Shown: positions 18,690-27,326 of the stretch, piece after piece
How the letters are laid out: every line of letters begins with the position of its first letter
How positions within the stretch are numbered: position 1 is the stretch's first letter
Assembly (NCBI GenBank): GCA_001804065.1
Contig: MHFG01000040.1
Span: 1-38,928 of the forward strand
DNA: 38,928 nucleotides
From: Omnitrophica bacterium RIFCSPHIGHO2_02_FULL_46_20
GTDB lineage: Bacteria; Omnitrophota; Gorgyraeia; 2-01-FULL-45-10
Direction of reading: 5' to 3'
Program-made: the position numbers and the translations under genes
Notes under the pieces: generated by a model
Databases searched by the model: none
Told to the model about the DNA's origin: nothing
What the model saw: the letters and a program-made list of their open reading frames with translations, nothing else

Positions 18690-18856
18690 CTTGCGGGGCG
18701 AGTTGCTGAAGCGGCGTTGAAAATTTTGACACATTATGGCGATTTAGAAAAGAATTTTAAATTCCTGAAAGAAGTTAAAATTCTGTCAAAATTTTTCCGA
18801 ATAAATTGGCATGCCCAATGCCAATTTATGTCCGCGGAGGCAACTCGCCCCGCAAG
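18690..18856. repeat. Nested multi-hairpin intergenic element
   Basis: CTTGCGGGGCGAGTTGC 18690-18706 / 18840-18856; AAAATTTTGACA / TGTCAAAATTTT; AGAATTTTAA / TTAAAATTCT; ATAAATTGGCAT 18801-18812 / ATGCCAATTTAT 18818-18829. Confidence 0.85.
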
Positions 18857-18924
18857 TTTCACCTATCTCGCGGATTGCGCTATGCCTCGGCTCATTGATG
18901 CTTCGGCAGGCTCAGCATCAACCC

Positions 18925-20820
18925 TCAAGCTTTTGCCTTATAAGTTTCAATGGCGCTTTTCAATAATCTGCAATATAAGTCGAACCCGACTGAATATATG
19001 TATCCATGCTGTTCAACGCCTAAAATGTTGCCTGCGCCGCGCAATTCCAGATCCTCCATTGCGAGCTTGAAACCCGAGCCCAGCTCCTGAAACTTCTTTA
19101 TCGCATGCAATCTTCTTTGCGACTCCGCGCTCAATACGAATTGTTTCGGTATCAATAGATACGCGTAGGCTGCTCTCGTAAATCGGCCCACCCGGCCGCG
19201 CAGTTGGTATAGATCCGCAAGGCCGAACATGTCAGCCCTGTTTATTATAAGCGTATTCGCATTCGGTATATCTATGCCGGATTCGATTATCGTAGTCGAA
19301 ATAAGGCAATCTACCTCGCCTTTTATGAATTTCATCATGGTATCTTCGAGGATCTTCTCGGGCATTCTCCCATGTCCTACGGCGATTTTTACCTCCGGCA
19401 CTAATTCAGAAATTTTTTTCGCTATTTTTTCTATGCCTTTTATCCTGTTGTGGACGAAGAAAATTTGCCCGCGCCTTCCCTTCTCTTTTAGTATCGCATC
19501 CCGTATAAGCGAATCACTGTAATAGGCAACGCGCGTCTCTACGGGGAGCCTGTCTGATGGAGGAGTATTTATTATCGATATATCCCGCCCGCCCATAAGC
19601 GCTAAATACAAGGTTCTTGGTATTGGCGTTGCGGTTAAAGTCAGGACGTCGACACTAAGATGGATTTTTTTAAGATACTCCTTGTGGCGTACTCCGAAAC
19701 GCTGTTCCTCATCTATTATTACAAGGCCGAGATCTTTAAATTTTATATCTCCCGACACAAGACGGTGCGTCCCGATGACCACATCTACATTACCTTCCGC
19801 TATCCCTTTAACTATATTGATCTGTTCGGGCTTACTCCTGAAACGAGAGAGCATCTCTACCCTTATCGGATAAGCCTTCATCCTGTTAGAAAAAGTATTG
19901 TAATGCTGTTCGGCCAAGATCGTCGTAGGAACTAATATGGCCGCTTGTTTATTATCCATTACAGCTTTGAATGCCGCCCGCAGCGCCACCTCGGTCTTAC
20001 CATATCCGACATCGCCGCACAAGAGCCTATCCATAGGCTTGGTAGATTCCATATCTTTTTTGACTTCTATGGTAGAGCGCGCCTGGTCAGGCGTCTCCTT
20101 ATAGGGAAACTCTCTTTCAAACCTTTCCTGCCACTCGGTATCGGAGGAAAATTTAAAACCTTGAGCCGCGGAGCGCTTCGCCTGTAATTCAAGAAGTTCA
20201 ACCGCCATTCTTTTTACGCCTGACCTTACGCGCTCCTTGGCATTCTTCCATAGCTTCGTCCCGAGTTTATAAAGCTTGGGCGGCTTTCTTTCAAAGCTCA
20301 CATATTTCTGGACCTTATTCAGGTCCGCGAATGGGACATAAAGTTTGTCGCCGGCGGCATATTCTACTACATAGTGCTCGATATATTGCTTCTCAATCTT
20401 AATCTTTTCGATGCCCAGGTATTTGCCTATGCCATGATCCACGTGTACGACATAATCTCCCGGCTCGATATCGACAAAGTTGCCTATGGGCGGCTCCCCG
20501 CCTGCCTCCAAAATCCTTTTATTCAATTTTCTCTTCGCGATCCCTCTTAGGGGAAGGATTATAGCCGCGTTGTGTTCCTCTATGGGATCGTATGTGACAG
20601 GGTCGAGGCTCCGTATCCTCGCGACTTTGGTATCTTCCAGCTCGAGCCTTAATGGGTACGCGAAAGTGAGGGGATATATCGTTATCGTATCGCCGAGCCT
20701 CGCAAAATCGCCTTCCTCGGAAACGCGAGAACAGGCGCGGTAACCGTACTCGACGAGGCCGGCCAGCAATCTTTCGATATCGATTTCTTCGTTGAGATAA
20801 ATTTTTATAGTTTCAAACAT
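18925..20820 (-). CDS. mfd: Truncated-architecture transcription-repair coupling factor (Mfd): partial domain 1B-like region, RID and translocase only
   Basis: PGDYVVHVDHGIGKYLGIEKI...EHYVVEYAAGDKLYVPFADLNKVQKYV (RID), LLCGDVGYGKTEVALRAAFKAVMDNKQAAILVPTTILAEQH, DEEQRFGVRHKE, LTATPIPRTLYLALMGGRDISII, LYQLRGRVGRFTRAAYAYLL; 631 aa versus about 1150 in canonical Mfd. Confidence 0.9.
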   Translation of the reverse strand: MFETIKIYLNEEIDIERLLAGLVEYGYRACSRVSEEGDFARLGDTITIYPLTFAYPLRLELEDTKVARIRSLDPVTYDPIEEHNAAIILPLRGIAKRKLNKRILEAGGEPPIGNFVDIEPGDYVVHVDHGIGKYLGIEKIKIEKQYIEHYVVEYAAGDKLYVPFADLNKVQKYVSFERKPPKLYKLGTKLWKNAKERVRSGVKRMAVELLELQAKRSAAQGFKFSSDTEWQERFEREFPYKETPDQARSTIEVKKDMESTKPMDRLLCGDVGYGKTEVALRAAFKAVMDNKQAAILVPTTILAEQHYNTFSNRMKAYPIRVEMLSRFRSKPEQINIVKGIAEGNVDVVIGTHRLVSGDIKFKDLGLVIIDEEQRFGVRHKEYLKKIHLSVDVLTLTATPIPRTLYLALMGGRDISIINTPPSDRLPVETRVAYYSDSLIRDAILKEKGRRGQIFFVHNRIKGIEKIAKKISELVPEVKIAVGHGRMPEKILEDTMMKFIKGEVDCLISTTIIESGIDIPNANTLIINRADMFGLADLYQLRGRVGRFTRAAYAYLLIPKQFVLSAESQRRLHAIKKFQELGSGFKLAMEDLELRGAGNILGVEQHGYIYSVGFDLYCRLLKSAIETYKAKA

Positions 20821-20847
20821 CTTTTCGGTAAGAGTTGATACTTAAGA

Positions 20848-22530
20848 CTACATCTTCTTAGGGAGGGAAACTCCGAGAAGTTTAAGACCGTTCGCCAAGA
20901 CTATCCTGACACAATCCACTAAGATCAACCTTGCCTTCGCAAGGCCAGGCTCGCCGCACACAACCCTATGTTTCGCATAGAACGAATGAAATGCCCTCGC
21001 GAGGTCCTCCATGTACTGAAGGACAGTGTAAGGTTCCAGTGAATTCGCGCTCAAGACGACTATCAACGGGAATTGGCGCAATATCCTGAGCATATCCAGC
21101 TCTTCCTTTTCTTTAAGAAGATCGGACTTGAATCCTGAAGAAAGACTGGCTTTCTTACTATATTCAAGTATAGACCATATCCTGGCGTGAGCGTACTGTA
21201 TGTAATATACAGGATTTTCCATGGATTGCTCTTTAACCTTGTAGAGGTCGAATTCAAGATGGCTAGACACTCTTCTCATGAGAAAACAGAACCGCGCGAC
21301 ATCTTTGCCGACTTCATCGATGACTTCGCGAAGCGTGACAAATTCACCGGCTCTCGTCGACATTGAAACTAGTTTGCCTCCTTGATAAAGGGTAACAAGC
21401 TGCGCTATCAAGACCGACAGCGAAGACTTCTCATATCCCAGCGCCTGCACTGCCGCCTTTATCCGCGGTATATAACCGTGGTGGTCGGGCCCCCATATGT
21501 CTATGATCGTTTTAAATCCGCGCCTATATTTATCGAGATGGTATGCTATGTCTGGAGCCAAGTATGTATAAGAACCGTCTGATTTTATTATGACCCTATC
21601 CTTATCATCTCCGAAATCGGTAGAGCGGAACCACGCCGCGCCTTCTTTCTCATATATATAGCCCTTGTCCTTGACTATCTGGAGGGCCTTATCTATCTTG
21701 CCTGATTTTCTGAGGGCTTTCTGGCTATACCAAACATCGAAATTCACGCCGAAATCTTTTAAATCCTTTCTTATGTCATTAAGTATCCATTTAAGCCCGA
21801 ATTCCCGGAAAATCTTTATATCCTTCTCTCCGACATATTTTTTACCTAACTTTTCCTTGAAATCCTTTGCTATGTCGATAATATACGCGCCCTTGTATCT
21901 ATCGGCGGGAAATTCCTCTTTTATTCCACAAAGTTCACGATAGCGCGCCCTTATGGAATTTCCCAGAATATTCATCTGGGTGCCCTCGTCATTTATATAA
22001 TATTCGCGTTTAACCGCACAGCTTAAGAAAGATAATATCCTGGCAAGTGAGTCTCCTATGGCTGCCTGCCTGCCATGCGCGATGGTCAGCGGGCCCGTAG
22101 GATTCGCGCTCACAAACTCTATCTGCATAGTCTTGCCCCGGTATATACTGCTCCTGCCATAATTATGTTTTTCCCGCTGTATCGCTAATAAAACCTTATA
22201 TAGATGAGAACTGCTTAAAAAGAAATTTATGAAACCTGGATTTTTTACCTCGATCTTCTCTATGTCATTTTTTATTGGTGACGAGGGGAGCGCGGCATTC
22301 ATCTTATCCCAGATCGATATAGCAAACCGCATCGGAGGCATTGAAACCAATCTAGACGCTTTCATGGCGATATTCGTGGAGATGTCGCCGTGGGTTCTCT
22401 CTTTGGGAATTTCTAATTCTGGTATTATTTCGCGGGATCTGGCGGCGGGTTTTTTAAGGTCAAAAAGTACTCCCTTTACGGATTTTTCAATAAACGAAAC
22501 GAGCTCTTTTTCAATTCCGCCATGATGCAT
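20848..22530 (-). CDS. argS: Arginyl-tRNA synthetase
   Basis: EFVSANPTGPLTIAHGRQAAIGDSLARIL, YYINDEGTQMNILGNSI, DIWGPDHHGYIPRIKAAV, MSTRAGEFVTL. Confidence 0.97.
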   Translation of the reverse strand: MHHGGIEKELVSFIEKSVKGVLFDLKKPAARSREIIPELEIPKERTHGDISTNIAMKASRLVSMPPMRFAISIWDKMNAALPSSPIKNDIEKIEVKNPGFINFFLSSSHLYKVLLAIQREKHNYGRSSIYRGKTMQIEFVSANPTGPLTIAHGRQAAIGDSLARILSFLSCAVKREYYINDEGTQMNILGNSIRARYRELCGIKEEFPADRYKGAYIIDIAKDFKEKLGKKYVGEKDIKIFREFGLKWILNDIRKDLKDFGVNFDVWYSQKALRKSGKIDKALQIVKDKGYIYEKEGAAWFRSTDFGDDKDRVIIKSDGSYTYLAPDIAYHLDKYRRGFKTIIDIWGPDHHGYIPRIKAAVQALGYEKSSLSVLIAQLVTLYQGGKLVSMSTRAGEFVTLREVIDEVGKDVARFCFLMRRVSSHLEFDLYKVKEQSMENPVYYIQYAHARIWSILEYSKKASLSSGFKSDLLKEKEELDMLRILRQFPLIVVLSANSLEPYTVLQYMEDLARAFHSFYAKHRVVCGEPGLAKARLILVDCVRIVLANGLKLLGVSLPKKM

Positions 22531-22599
22531 TTTGCCTCTATATCCTTAAAAGACGAGACTACCTTAAACTAAGGCAATCTCGTCTTATAAGTAAAGTGA

Positions 22600-22986
22600 T
22601 TATTTATACCGTTTCCTTTTCGTGGCGCGGGGACTCTTGACCGCTTTTAAACGTTTCTTTCTCGGCTCCACGAACTTCTCCTGCGGAACATCGCCCCAGA
22701 GTCGCTCTAATTCGTAAAATTTACGCGTTTCATCAATAAATACGTGGGCTATAACATCTCCGTAATCAAGTAGTATCCAAAGAGCTTCGCGCTCGCCCTC
22801 CGCGTGCCGGAGCTTCTCACCCTTTATTTTCAGCTTTTCTACTATATTATCGGCTATAGCCTTGGCCTGCGTAGTAGATGTGCCGCTTACAATAACAAAA
22901 TAATCGGAGACACTCGGGATCTTCCGCATATCTAAAATCACTGCATCGAGCGCCTTTTTGTCTGAAGCGGCCTTAGCTATGACCAA
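22600..22986 (-). CDS. rsfS: Ribosomal silencing factor RsfS; actual start may be upstream (about 23007)
   Basis: KKALDAVILDMRKIPSVSDYFVIVSGTSTTQAKAIADNIVEKLK...EGEREALWILLDYGDVIAHVF. Confidence 0.93.
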   Translation of the reverse strand: MVIAKAASDKKALDAVILDMRKIPSVSDYFVIVSGTSTTQAKAIADNIVEKLKIKGEKLRHAEGEREALWILLDYGDVIAHVFIDETRKFYELERLWGDVPQEKFVEPRKKRLKAVKSPRATKRKRYK

Positions 22987-23037
22987 GGCCTTCGACTTAG
23001 CTTCTATAAACCTTCACCTCTTTCCAAAAAGAGAATG

Positions 23038-23181
23038 CTACTTTATTATCTTATACATCCCTGTGTTGCAAGTGGTGCATTTCCCCTTCATAGCCTGTCT
23101 CTTGTTCTTCATCGTAACATTCTGTGTATCTTTCATCTCTTTCTTGGATTTACACTTTACGCAATAGCCTACTTCTGCCAT
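23038..23181 (-). CDS. 47-aa zinc-ribbon protein (DUF5679-like), not in the supplied ORF track
   Basis: MAEVGYCVKCKSKKEMKDTQNVTMKNKRQAMKGKCTTCNTGMYKIIK; two CxxC pairs; strong SD AAAAGGAGGTGAAATAAATG. Confidence 0.87.
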   Translation of the reverse strand: MAEVGYCVKCKSKKEMKDTQNVTMKNKRQAMKGKCTTCNTGMYKIIK

Positions 23182-23255
23182 TTATTTCACCTCCTTTTAT
23201 CCACGCGCCTGACGCGTATGGTATTATTCCGCGCACAGAAGTGCGGGTTTGACAA

Positions 23256-23284
23256 ATTATACACTACAAAACGCGCTTGGTCAA
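23256..23284 (-). promoter_or_regulatory. Sigma70 consensus promoter upstream of the zinc ribbon/rsfS/argS/mfd series
   Basis: Minus strand TTGACC-17 bp-TATAAT. Confidence 0.7.
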
Positions 23285-23301
23285 GGTTACCACTATAGAT
23301 A

Positions 23302-23346
23302 GAGTCAGCTAAGCTTCGGCAACATTTATTTATGAGGCATTAGGTA
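23302..23346. mobile_element. Relic of an IS right end overlapping the 3' end of nadD
   Basis: 38/45 identity with the right end of the intact IS at 38294-38338. Confidence 0.75.
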
Positions 23347-23914
23347 GACGATATAGATTGTGCTCCAATATATATTTACGCACCTTCTCAGAAACTAGAT
23401 ACCGTATCGACCTGCCTTCTTTGAGGCGTTTTCTTATATCTTCTGAAGATACTTCTATGGGGGTTATCACTACGGTATCGGCCTCTTTTGGGATATCCTT
23501 TAAGGGATAACCCGGCCTATTCGCGACTATGAATTTGGAAATCTTGAAGATATCATTTATATTTTTCCAAGAGAATAAGTCTTTAAGCGAGTCCGAGCCC
23601 GTTATAAAACAAAGCTGCGCGTCATCTCCATAGATCTTCCGAAATTCTTTCAAGGTGTCTATCGAATATGATTTCTTCTTAGAATCTACCTCATATGTCG
23701 ATATCTCAAAAGCGGGATTATCTTCTATAGCAAGGCGTACCATCTCGAGCCTGTCTTTAGCATCTATTACATCTGATGTGTTCTTGTGGGGGGGCATGAA
23801 CGCCGGCACTAATATCAGTTTATCCAGCCTCAGCTTGAAGCGAGCCTCTTCTGCCAGTATAAGATGTCCGATGTGGATCGGATTAAAAGTACCGCCGAGT
23901 ATTCCTATACGCAT
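23330..23914 (-). CDS. nadD: Nicotinate-nucleotide adenylyltransferase
   Basis: RIGILGGTFNPIHIGHLILAEEARFKLRLDKLILVPAFMPPHK, FITGSDSLKDLFSWKNI, ISSEDIRKRLKEGRSIRYLV-like tail. Confidence 0.95.
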   Translation of the reverse strand: MRIGILGGTFNPIHIGHLILAEEARFKLRLDKLILVPAFMPPHKNTSDVIDAKDRLEMVRLAIEDNPAFEISTYEVDSKKKSYSIDTLKEFRKIYGDDAQLCFITGSDSLKDLFSWKNINDIFKISKFIVANRPGYPLKDIPKEADTVVITPIEVSSEDIRKRLKEGRSIRYLVSEKVRKYILEHNLYRLPNAS

Positions 23915-23939
23915 AGTGCTCCGTTAACTTAATTCTTAT

Positions 23940-25190
23940 CTATTTTCTTATTTGCCCTTTTCCGTATATAACGTACTTATATGACGTGAGTTCCTCAACG
24001 CCCATCGGGCCGCGAGCGTGTATCTTATCAGTCGATATCCCTATCTCCGCGCCTTTCCCGAATTCGCCTCCGTCGGTAAACCGCGTCGAGGCGTTTACAT
24101 ATACGCATGCTGAATCCACTTCATTCAAAAACTTTTCGGCCATTTTTTTATTTCTAGTAACTATGGCGTCGGAGTGGCGAGAACCGTATTTCATGATATG
24201 TCCTATCGCCTCATCAATATTGTTTACTATTTTCACCGACAGTATCAGATCCAGATACTCTTTATACCAGTCATCCTCGCACGCTCTTTTTATATCTGTT
24301 ATTATCTTCATTGTTTCGCCGCAGCCGCGAATCTCGACGCCTGCGGCCTTGAATCGCTGTATCATGGGAACTAAGAATTTTTTCGCTATCATCCTATTTA
24401 CGAGCATAGTTTCCATGGCGTTACAAACACCCGGCCTCTGAACCTTTGCGTTGAAACATATATCTTGCGCTATTTTCAGGTCCGCCGATTCGTCAACATA
24501 GGTATGGCATACGCCCTTATAATGCTTTATAACTGGGATTCTGGAATTTTTCGACACCTCCCTTATCAAGGACTCGCCGCCTCTAGGCATTACAAGGTCT
24601 ATCAAGCCTTCTTGCATGAGAAGCTCGCTCACGACGTTCCGATCCGTGCCCTTGATAATCGTTATAACACCGTTGGGGAGCTTATGTTTTAAAACCTCTC
24701 TTTCCAAAGTTTCGAATATAGCGATGTTGGAATGTATAGCTTCGCTGCCGCCTCTCAATATTACACAATTACCGGCCTTTAAACAAAGGGCTATGCAATC
24801 GCTTGTCACATTGGGCCGCGATTCATAAATTATCAAGATTACGCCGATGGGCACCCTGACCTTTTTTATCACCAGGCCGTTAGGCCTAACCCTGGTTTCT
24901 AATATTTCTCCTACGGGATCCTTCAATTTTGAGATTTCAAGAATCGAATCCGCCATTCCCTTTATCCGCTTTCTATTTAATAATAACCGATCGATAAGCG
25001 CTGCCGACAGCTTATCCCTTCGGCCATATTCAATGTCTTTTTTATTTTCTTCTATTAGGTGCGTTGAATTAGCCATGAGGGCCTTTGCCATATCTTTAAG
25101 CGCTCTTTCCTTCGCCTTCGAATCGACGATCGCCATTTCGCGTGAAGCCTGATTAGCCTTCCGGCATAAACTTTTTATATAGGCGCTCAT
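23940..25190 (-). CDS. proA: Glutamate-5-semialdehyde dehydrogenase
   Basis: RPNGLVIKKVRVPIGVILIIYESRPNVTSDCIALCLKAGNCVILRGGSEAIHSN, KGVCHTYVD, VYVNASTRFTDGGEFGKGAEIGISTDKIHARGPMGVEELTSYKYVI. Confidence 0.97.
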   Translation of the reverse strand: MSAYIKSLCRKANQASREMAIVDSKAKERALKDMAKALMANSTHLIEENKKDIEYGRRDKLSAALIDRLLLNRKRIKGMADSILEISKLKDPVGEILETRVRPNGLVIKKVRVPIGVILIIYESRPNVTSDCIALCLKAGNCVILRGGSEAIHSNIAIFETLEREVLKHKLPNGVITIIKGTDRNVVSELLMQEGLIDLVMPRGGESLIREVSKNSRIPVIKHYKGVCHTYVDESADLKIAQDICFNAKVQRPGVCNAMETMLVNRMIAKKFLVPMIQRFKAAGVEIRGCGETMKIITDIKRACEDDWYKEYLDLILSVKIVNNIDEAIGHIMKYGSRHSDAIVTRNKKMAEKFLNEVDSACVYVNASTRFTDGGEFGKGAEIGISTDKIHARGPMGVEELTSYKYVIYGKGQIRK

Positions 25191-26338
25191 AGTATCACCA
25201 AATTATTTTTATGGACGACCTCATCTTCGCGCTTTTCGCCTAACGCGCCTTTTACCTGGCCCGTCTTAAGGCCCTTTATTTTTAAGAGTTCGAACGACGA
25301 GTAATTGGCTAAGCCCCTTGCAAACTCCTTAAGGTTTTTGTCGGTAATTTTAATGACGTCGCCTATTACAAAGTCTCCGTCTACTTCAACGATGCCGGAT
25401 GCAAGCAGGCTCTTATTCTTATTTGAGAGCGCGTCTTTCGCGCCATTATCTACAATTATAGTCCCTTTAGGATTTGATGAAAAGGCTATCCATCTCTTCC
25501 TGGCAATAAGTTTTGCGCCTGAACTTCCGAACCTTGTCCCGACCTTTCCCCCGTTCACGATATCGATGATCACATCCTTGGCCTTGCCATTTGCTACAAC
25601 GCACTCGATGCCTGAGGCCGTTGCCCTTTTAATAGCCTCCAATTTTGAGCACATGCCGCCTGTCCCAAACTCACACTCACTAGACTTGGCTAATCTTAGA
25701 ACCTTTGAATTAATATCGTCGACAAAATCTATTACATCGCCCTTTTCGTTTAGAAGTCCGTCCACATCAGTTAAAATTATCAAAAGATCAGCGTGACACA
25801 GGTCGCTTACGAGAGTTGAGAGCCTGTCATTATCTCCGCATTTTATCTCTTCAGTGGATACCGTATCGTTCTCGTTTATTATGGGGACTGCCTTGTGATG
25901 AAACAATGTCTGAGTAGTATATTTTATATTTAGGTATCGCATTCTGTCGTTAAAATCTTCCTGTGTAAGCAGGAACTGCCCGACGAGATATCCGCGCTTC
26001 TTAAAATAATGACTATACAACTGCATCAGGGCGCTCTGGCCTATGGAAGCTGCCGCCTGAAGTTCCCGTAATTTAATAGGCCTCTTCTTTAGGCCTAACA
26101 GCCCCATACCCGCGCCGATAGCGCCTGATGTGACTATGACGACCTTCATGCCCCTGTCGAGCACATCGGCAATATTATTGACTATGCTCTTCAACCTGTC
26201 CTTGTCAATCCCTCGACGCGCTTCGTCCCTCGACTTCGCTCGGGATTGATCCTGATCTCTTGCCGAAGGAACGAGCGTCTTGCCAGACGAGGCCATAACC
26301 TTCGTTCCGATCTTTATAACTATTGTCCTATTTTTCAT
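25187..26338 (-). CDS. proB: Glutamate 5-kinase with PUA domain; carries an internal repeat-derived insertion
   Basis: IVIKIGTKVM, VIVTSGAIGAGMGLLGL, QLLTQEDFNDRMRYLN-type motif, PIINENDTVSTEEIKCGDNDRLSTLVS, GTGGMCSKLEA. Confidence 0.95.
   Translation of the reverse strand: MKNRTIVIKIGTKVMASSGKTLVPSARDQDQSRAKSRDEARRGIDKDRLKSIVNNIADVLDRGMKVVIVTSGAIGAGMGLLGLKKRPIKLRELQAAASIGQSALMQLYSHYFKKRGYLVGQFLLTQEDFNDRMRYLNIKYTTQTLFHHKAVPIINENDTVSTEEIKCGDNDRLSTLVSDLCHADLLIILTDVDGLLNEKGDVIDFVDDINSKVLRLAKSSECEFGTGGMCSKLEAIKRATASGIECVVANGKAKDVIIDIVNGGKVGTRFGSSGAKLIARKRWIAFSSNPKGTIIVDNGAKDALSNKNKSLLASGIVEVDGDFVIGDVIKITDKNLKEFARGLANYSSFELLKIKGLKTGQVKGALGEKREDEVVHKNNLVIL
26205..26272. repeat. Palindromic repeat inserted within proB
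   Basis: TCAATCCC 26205-26212 / GGGATTGA 26242-26249; encodes VPSARDQDQSRAKSRDEARRG between KTL and DKDRLKSIV. Confidence 0.75.
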
Positions 26339-27302
26339 ATTGCACTATTTTTTTATACACAGCGCTTAATAATTCCTTTACGCCTTCCCCTGTAACCGCT
26401 GATATAGGATATACCTTCTTGCCGCGTAAATGTTTTTTGAACTTCTTTATATTCTCTTTTGCCTGCTCTAAATCGCTCTTATTTAAGGCTATGAATTGGC
26501 CTTTTCTTATCAGCGCTTTGCTATAAAGCCCTAATTCTTTATTTAAACCTACGTAATCCTTATACGGGTCGCGGCCTTGGCATACAGCGATATCTACAAG
26601 ATGTATCAGGACCTTGGTTCTCTCTACATGCCTTAAAAATCTGTCGCCTAAGCCCTTGCCGAGGTGGGCGCCTTCTATCAGGCCCGGTATCTCTGCCACA
26701 ACAAAAGCTGCTCCGCTGTAAATCTTAACTACGCCCAATACGGGCGCCTTTGTCGTAAACGGATAATCGGCTATCTTAGGCCTTGCGCTGGATATCTTCG
26801 ATATAAGCGTCGATTTTCCCGCGTTCGGGTAACCGACTATCCCGACATCGGCTATCAGCTTTAATTCTAAAAGAACTATTTTTTCTTCACCGGGCGAGCC
26901 GGGTTCTGCCGAGCGGCCTCTTGAATTGCCTTTACCGCCTGCGCCGCCTTTAGCGACAATAACATGGTCTCCGGGCTTTATCAACTCTCTAAGAACAAGG
27001 CCGCTTTGGGCGTCCTTTATCACTGTCCCTTGAGGCACTTTTATATGAAGATCCTCGCCATGCCCGCCCTTTTTATGATTGGAGCTGCCGTGGATTCCCC
27101 GTTCGGCCACAAAATGTTGACGGTATTGAAAATCCAACAGAGTATGGATATTTGGGTCGGCTTCGAAGATCGCATCCCCTCCCTTACCGCCGCCGCCGCC
27201 GTCCGGCCGGCCGTACCTATGATACCTGTCGCGGTACATGCTATTACAACCGTCGCCGCCGCCGCCGGCCTTGACATTGATTTTGGATTGATCTACGAAC
27301 AC
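26328..27302 (-). CDS. obgE: Obg-family GTPase
   Basis: MFVDQSKINVKAGGGGDGCNSMYRDRYHRYGRPDGGGGGKGGDAIFEAD, VGYPNAGKSTLISKIS, YPFTTKAPVLGVV, VAEIPGLIEGAHLGKGLGDRFLRHVERT. Confidence 0.97.
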   Translation of the reverse strand: MFVDQSKINVKAGGGGDGCNSMYRDRYHRYGRPDGGGGGKGGDAIFEADPNIHTLLDFQYRQHFVAERGIHGSSNHKKGGHGEDLHIKVPQGTVIKDAQSGLVLRELIKPGDHVIVAKGGAGGKGNSRGRSAEPGSPGEEKIVLLELKLIADVGIVGYPNAGKSTLISKISSARPKIADYPFTTKAPVLGVVKIYSGAAFVVAEIPGLIEGAHLGKGLGDRFLRHVERTKVLIHLVDIAVCQGRDPYKDYVGLNKELGLYSKALIRKGQFIALNKSDLEQAKENIKKFKKHLRGKKVYPISAVTGEGVKELLSAVYKKIVQYEK

Positions 27303-27326
27303 TCTATTTTATCCGATCGGGATCAC

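Noticed and set aside
18325-19070. 108-aa and 153-aa plus-strand ORFs over the PPIase-mfd spacer
   Set aside because: Span repeat hairpins and antisense mfd sequence; no protein-like features
27041-27277. 78-aa ORF in an alternate frame of obgE
   Set aside because: Frame-shadow of the Gly-rich Obg N-terminus
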